Shown here piece by piece: positions 4,378 to 6,128 of a stretch of 6,128 nt of DNA. Numbering within the stretch: the first letter of the stretch is position 1; each line of letters opens with the position of its first letter. Both the position numbers and the translations under genes were made by a program. The notes under the pieces were generated by a model. The model was given only the letters and a program-made list of their open reading frames with translations. It was not told the origin of the DNA and ran no database searches. Origin of the DNA: Thermoplasmata archaeon (GTDB lineage Archaea > Thermoplasmatota > Thermoplasmata > Thermoplasmatales > Thermoplasmataceae); the NCBI GenBank assembly GCA_021847855.1, contig JAJZOT010000113.1:1-6128 (forward strand). Reading direction: 5' to 3'.

Positions 4378-5361
4378 TTACCTGTTGTTTAAGAGAATTA
4401 CCCTTCCATCCCTTATTTCCTCATATCTTTTCAGGGCTCTTGCATAATCTCCAAGCTGGAATCTATCGGAAACCCTGACCTTCAGCTTGAATTTTTCCGC
4501 TATTTCCATAACTTCATGAAAATCCTTTCTTGTGCCTCCAGTTGATCCCACTATACTGTATTCCCTGCTGTATATCTGCGATATGTCAATTGTTGCTTCC
4601 TTTCCGGTCTGAACTCCAAATGTTACAAGTGTTCCGGAGATGTCAAGATGACTCATTGCGCTGTTCCAGAAACCAGAACCTATGGAATTCACCACAATAT
4701 CTGCTTTGAAGTCGGAAGGGATGTTTTCTGCATCATATATTGTATGAGCACCGAAATCTCTGGTCCATGTCTTCCTTGTTACTCCGTAAACCTCCATTCC
4801 CATTATGTTTCCAAGCTGTGTGAGAAAGATCCCCGTGTTGCCTGATGCACCGTAAACCAGCAGCTTCTTGCCTGCCCCTGAAGATGCTCTCTTCAGTGCC
4901 CTGTATGCAGTCAGTGCCCCAACCGGAAGACTCACCGCGACCTCGTTGCTAATACCTTTTGGTATGGGAAACAGGTTCACAGCTTTTACCGAAACCATTT
5001 CAGAATACCCGCCGTTGCTCACAACGCTCCATATCCCCCCGTTAATACACAGGTGCTCGTTTCCACCAAGACATTTAGGACATGTCCCGTCATATACGCG
5101 GTTATAAATGATGACCCTGTCACCCTCCCTGAAGGTTCCATGATCTTTCATTACGACACCAACAGCTTCAGCACCAGGAATATGAGGCATTGGGGTTACA
5201 TTGTAGATTACTCTCCCATTTATAATTCCGTAGTCTATGGGATTCAGTCCGGACATGAGAACCTTTACCAGGACCTCGTCATCCTTTGGAACAGGATCCG
5301 GTACATCTTCAAAATTAAGATTTTCAATTCCCAGAGGCTTTCTTAAAACCAGTGCTTTCAT
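4378..5361 (-). CDS. Medium-chain dehydrogenase/reductase, quinone-oxidoreductase-like, with a lobe zinc site but no catalytic zinc
   Basis: 327-aa NAD(P)H-dependent oxidoreductase of the MDR superfamily (typical 320-350). The N-terminal GroES-like domain covers about 1-135 and the Rossmann domain about 136-290, with the nucleotide loop GASGNTG at 171-177. GVTRK (193-197) after the second strand carries basic residues, hinting at NADPH. The catalytic-zinc ligands of alcohol dehydrogenases are replaced: the first Cys by Asn40 in GLNPID, the GHE His by Ala64 in PGAEAVG and the third Cys by Val147. This points to reduction of activated double bonds or quinones rather than alcohol oxidation. The lobe site is retained as Asp91-x2-Cys94-x2-Cys97-x7-Cys105. 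This combination recalls archaeal acryloyl-CoA reductases, but the substrate cannot be read from sequence. The start ATG opens MKALVLRKP, a classic MDR beginning. It is a single gene whose stop lies 2 bp from that of the converging epimerase gene. Confidence 0.88.
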   Translation of the reverse strand: MKALVLRKPLGIENLNFEDVPDPVPKDDEVLVKVLMSGLNPIDYGIINGRVIYNVTPMPHIPGAEAVGVVMKDHGTFREGDRVIIYNRVYDGTCPKCLGGNEHLCINGGIWSVVSNGGYSEMVSVKAVNLFPIPKGISNEVAVSLPVGALTAYRALKRASSGAGKKLLVYGASGNTGIFLTQLGNIMGMEVYGVTRKTWTRDFGAHTIYDAENIPSDFKADIVVNSIGSGFWNSAMSHLDISGTLVTFGVQTGKEATIDISQIYSREYSIVGSTGGTRKDFHEVMEIAEKFKLKVRVSDRFQLGDYARALKRYEEIRDGRVILLNNR

Positions 5362-5381
5362 ATGTATAAATCCAACAAAGG

Positions 5382-5389
5382 CATATGAA
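5382..5389 (-). promoter_or_regulatory. Weak candidate TATA box of the reductase gene
   Basis: On the minus strand TTCATATG spans -28 to -21 from the ATG, preceded by an A-rich GAAAATG. The spacing fits a leaderless transcript and there is no clear ribosome site. A second TTTATA closer to the ATG would be too near to act in that way. Confidence 0.25.
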
Positions 5390-5481
5390 CATTTTCAGGT
5401 ATTTCCGGGTGACTGAATAACTACACTTCATAATGTGGTTTACTGTATAACCAGCTGCAATTCACGTTTCGCAGGGATGAA

Positions 5482-5667
5482 ATGAAAGTGAACCTTCCTG
5501 TATTCCTGTCATGCATGAATCTGTCCACTGTGAGACAGAGATTAAGATGGCCAGGAGAGCATATTGCCCTGTGCCTGCCTGCGTCTGCAAAGCACGATAG
5601 CCTTATCTTAATGCGGAATTACCCTCTATCCGGAGGAATTTCAGGACAGCGGAGATTGAGTCGATAA
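5482..5667 (+). CDS. Doubtful hypothetical protein, 61 aa
   Basis: ORF starting MKVNLPVFLSCMNLS and ending GQRRLSR. It is basic, with no membrane segment and no family that I recognise. CTGTATAACC at 5444-5453 is a TATA-like box about 33 nt upstream, and GGGATGA just before the ATG is at best a weak ribosome site. Three of its Arg codons are CGG, CGG and CGA, rare in the neighbouring genes. The inverted repeats described for this gap lie inside it. It may be chance, a degraded gene or part of an RNA; I rate it more likely not a gene. Confidence 0.15.
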   Translation: MKVNLPVFLSCMNLSTVRQRLRWPGEHIALCLPASAKHDSLILMRNYPLSGGISGQRRLSR

Positions 5668-5741
5668 TCTTTGAATTGGGAAGGCACTTCCGTAGAGTGG
5701 GAGAGAATGTCACTTAAAATGCACCTAACATTTAAGGTTCA

Positions 5742-5750
5742 TTATTAATA
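5742..5750 (+). promoter_or_regulatory. Candidate TATA box of the cupredoxin gene
   Basis: TTATTAATA centred near 5746 lies about 36 nt before the ATG at 5782, predicting initiation near 5772 and a leader of about 10 nt. GTGAT at 5774-5778 resembles a ribosome site but is only 3 nt from the ATG, too close to be typical. Confidence 0.35.
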
Positions 5751-5781
5751 AGTATTGTTAACATTTCAATCCTGTGATAAG

Positions 5782-6128
5782 ATGGAAGACAGATTATTAT
5801 TAGTATTCACTGTAGCAATAGTTCTTGCGGGAATAGGTGGAGGTATATGGGTTGTTCACCAGCCAGACATGGCAAATGCTTCTCCACGGATTGATCAAAA
5901 TCCATACAATCTCACGCTGGTGATACAGCATGGAATTGTATTTAACTCAAGCATAGGAACGCAGCCCTCATACTTCGTCCTTCAGAATGGAACACTTCAG
6001 AACTCTTCTAACCTGAATTTACCGGCAGATCGTATCATAAACCTCATAATAATAGATTTTGACAATGGTCCATCGCCTCTGATGAATCCAAACATGAATT
6101 CGGTGCAGGGTACACTGAGTGGACATGT
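5782..6128 (+). CDS. Membrane-anchored cupredoxin/sulfocyanin-like protein, N-terminal part (cut by window)
   Basis: 115 complete codons are present, running off the right edge. MEDR is followed by an uncleaved-looking hydrophobic helix, about residues 5-25 (LLLVFTVAIVLAGIGGGIWVV), then a polar extracellular part: N-terminus inside, domain outside. NLTLVIQHGIVFN (43-55) looks like a first beta strand. LPADRIINLIIIDFDNGPSP (80-99) resembles the strand-plus-loop (PA...I.I.I.N.D.G.SP) of archaeal sulfocyanin-like blue copper proteins, followed by VQGTLSGHV. The copper ligands normally sit in the C-terminal half, which is missing, so copper binding is inferred only. In acidophilic archaea such proteins carry electrons in the respiratory chain outside the membrane. 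Five N-x-S/T sequons (N32, N43, N55, N69, N74; the first followed by Pro) suggest surface N-glycosylation. A cytochrome-oxidase subunit II-like cupredoxin is the main alternative. Confidence 0.65.
   Translation, partial: MEDRLLLVFTVAIVLAGIGGGIWVVHQPDMANASPRIDQNPYNLTLVIQHGIVFNSSIGTQPSYFVLQNGTLQNSSNLNLPADRIINLIIIDFDNGPSPLMNPNMNSVQGTLSGH

Larger units (their letters stand above)
5362..5781. other. 420-bp gap with no confident gene; nested inverted repeats and promoter of the downstream gene
   Basis: Between the divergent reductase and cupredoxin genes the sequence changes from A/T-rich edges to a richer core at about 5520-5700. The core is bracketed by CTGTCC (5521-5526) and GGACAG (5644-5649). 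Inside these lie ATTAAGAT (5541-5548) and its complement ATCTTAAT (5605-5612). A competing short hairpin, CTGTC-8nt-GACAG, occupies 5521-5538. This could be a structured RNA or a decayed coding region. One frame has an open stretch of about 38 codons at 5601-5717, separated by a TAG from another open stretch. I recognise no tRNA, SRP RNA or RNase P RNA motif. Confidence 0.4.

Noticed and set aside
4648..5346. Plus-strand ORFs of 65-97 codons
   Set aside because: They are antisense to the MDR reductase, which has complete domain structure.
5521..5660. RNase P RNA, SRP RNA or tRNA in the structured-looking core
   Set aside because: None of the conserved sequence blocks of these RNAs could be found, and no cloverleaf could be drawn.

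Overview
The window looks like a chromosome fragment from an archaeon, most likely of the Thermoplasmatales type (acidophilic, wall-less Euryarchaeota). This rests on several things. Ile is often ATA and Arg is mostly AGG/AGA. A/T-rich TATA-like boxes with purine-rich BRE-like flanks sit about 25-45 bp upstream of several genes. There are GTG/TTG starts, and separate large and B12 subunits of a methylmalonyl-CoA-mutase-family enzyme. A non-oxidative pentose-phosphate epimerase and a membrane-anchored sulfocyanin-like cupredoxin are also present. No rRNA, tRNA, CRISPR array or intact insertion sequence was seen.

Region 1 (1-2820, minus strand) is a tight three-gene operon. In transcription order it encodes a coenzyme-B12-dependent acyl-CoA mutase large subunit, its B12-binding small subunit (overlapping the large-subunit 3' end) and a MeaB/ArgK-type GTPase chaperone (abutting, cut by the window edge). 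Together they form the mutase, its cobalamin carrier and the G-protein that loads or protects the cofactor. The active site carries Phe and Gln where true methylmalonyl-CoA mutase has Tyr89 and Arg207. This is the isobutyryl-CoA mutase pattern, so the likely reaction is isobutyryl-CoA/n-butyryl-CoA interconversion rather than succinyl-CoA/methylmalonyl-CoA.

Region 2 (2785-3068) is a gap of 284 bp. It holds the operon promoter on the minus strand. On the plus strand there is an ordered array: three ATTATGAA repeats, a TATA box, a perfect 14-bp palindrome, and immediately after it a 22-codon ORF with five cysteines. This could be a regulated leaderless micro-gene and is the most novel-looking item here.

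Region 3 (3069-4375) has a ferritin/rubrerythrin-like four-helix protein with degenerate metal ligands (minus) diverging from ribulose-phosphate 3-epimerase (plus). Another perfect 14-bp palindrome lies between the two promoters.

Region 4 (4378-5361, minus) is a medium-chain dehydrogenase/reductase that has lost its catalytic zinc site but keeps a Asp-Cys-Cys-Cys lobe-zinc site. Its 3' end is 2 bp from that of the epimerase gene.

Region 5 (5362-5781) has no confident gene, only a doubtful 61-codon ORF and nested inverted repeats. Region 6 (5782 to the end, plus) is the N-terminal part of a membrane-anchored cupredoxin/sulfocyanin-like protein.
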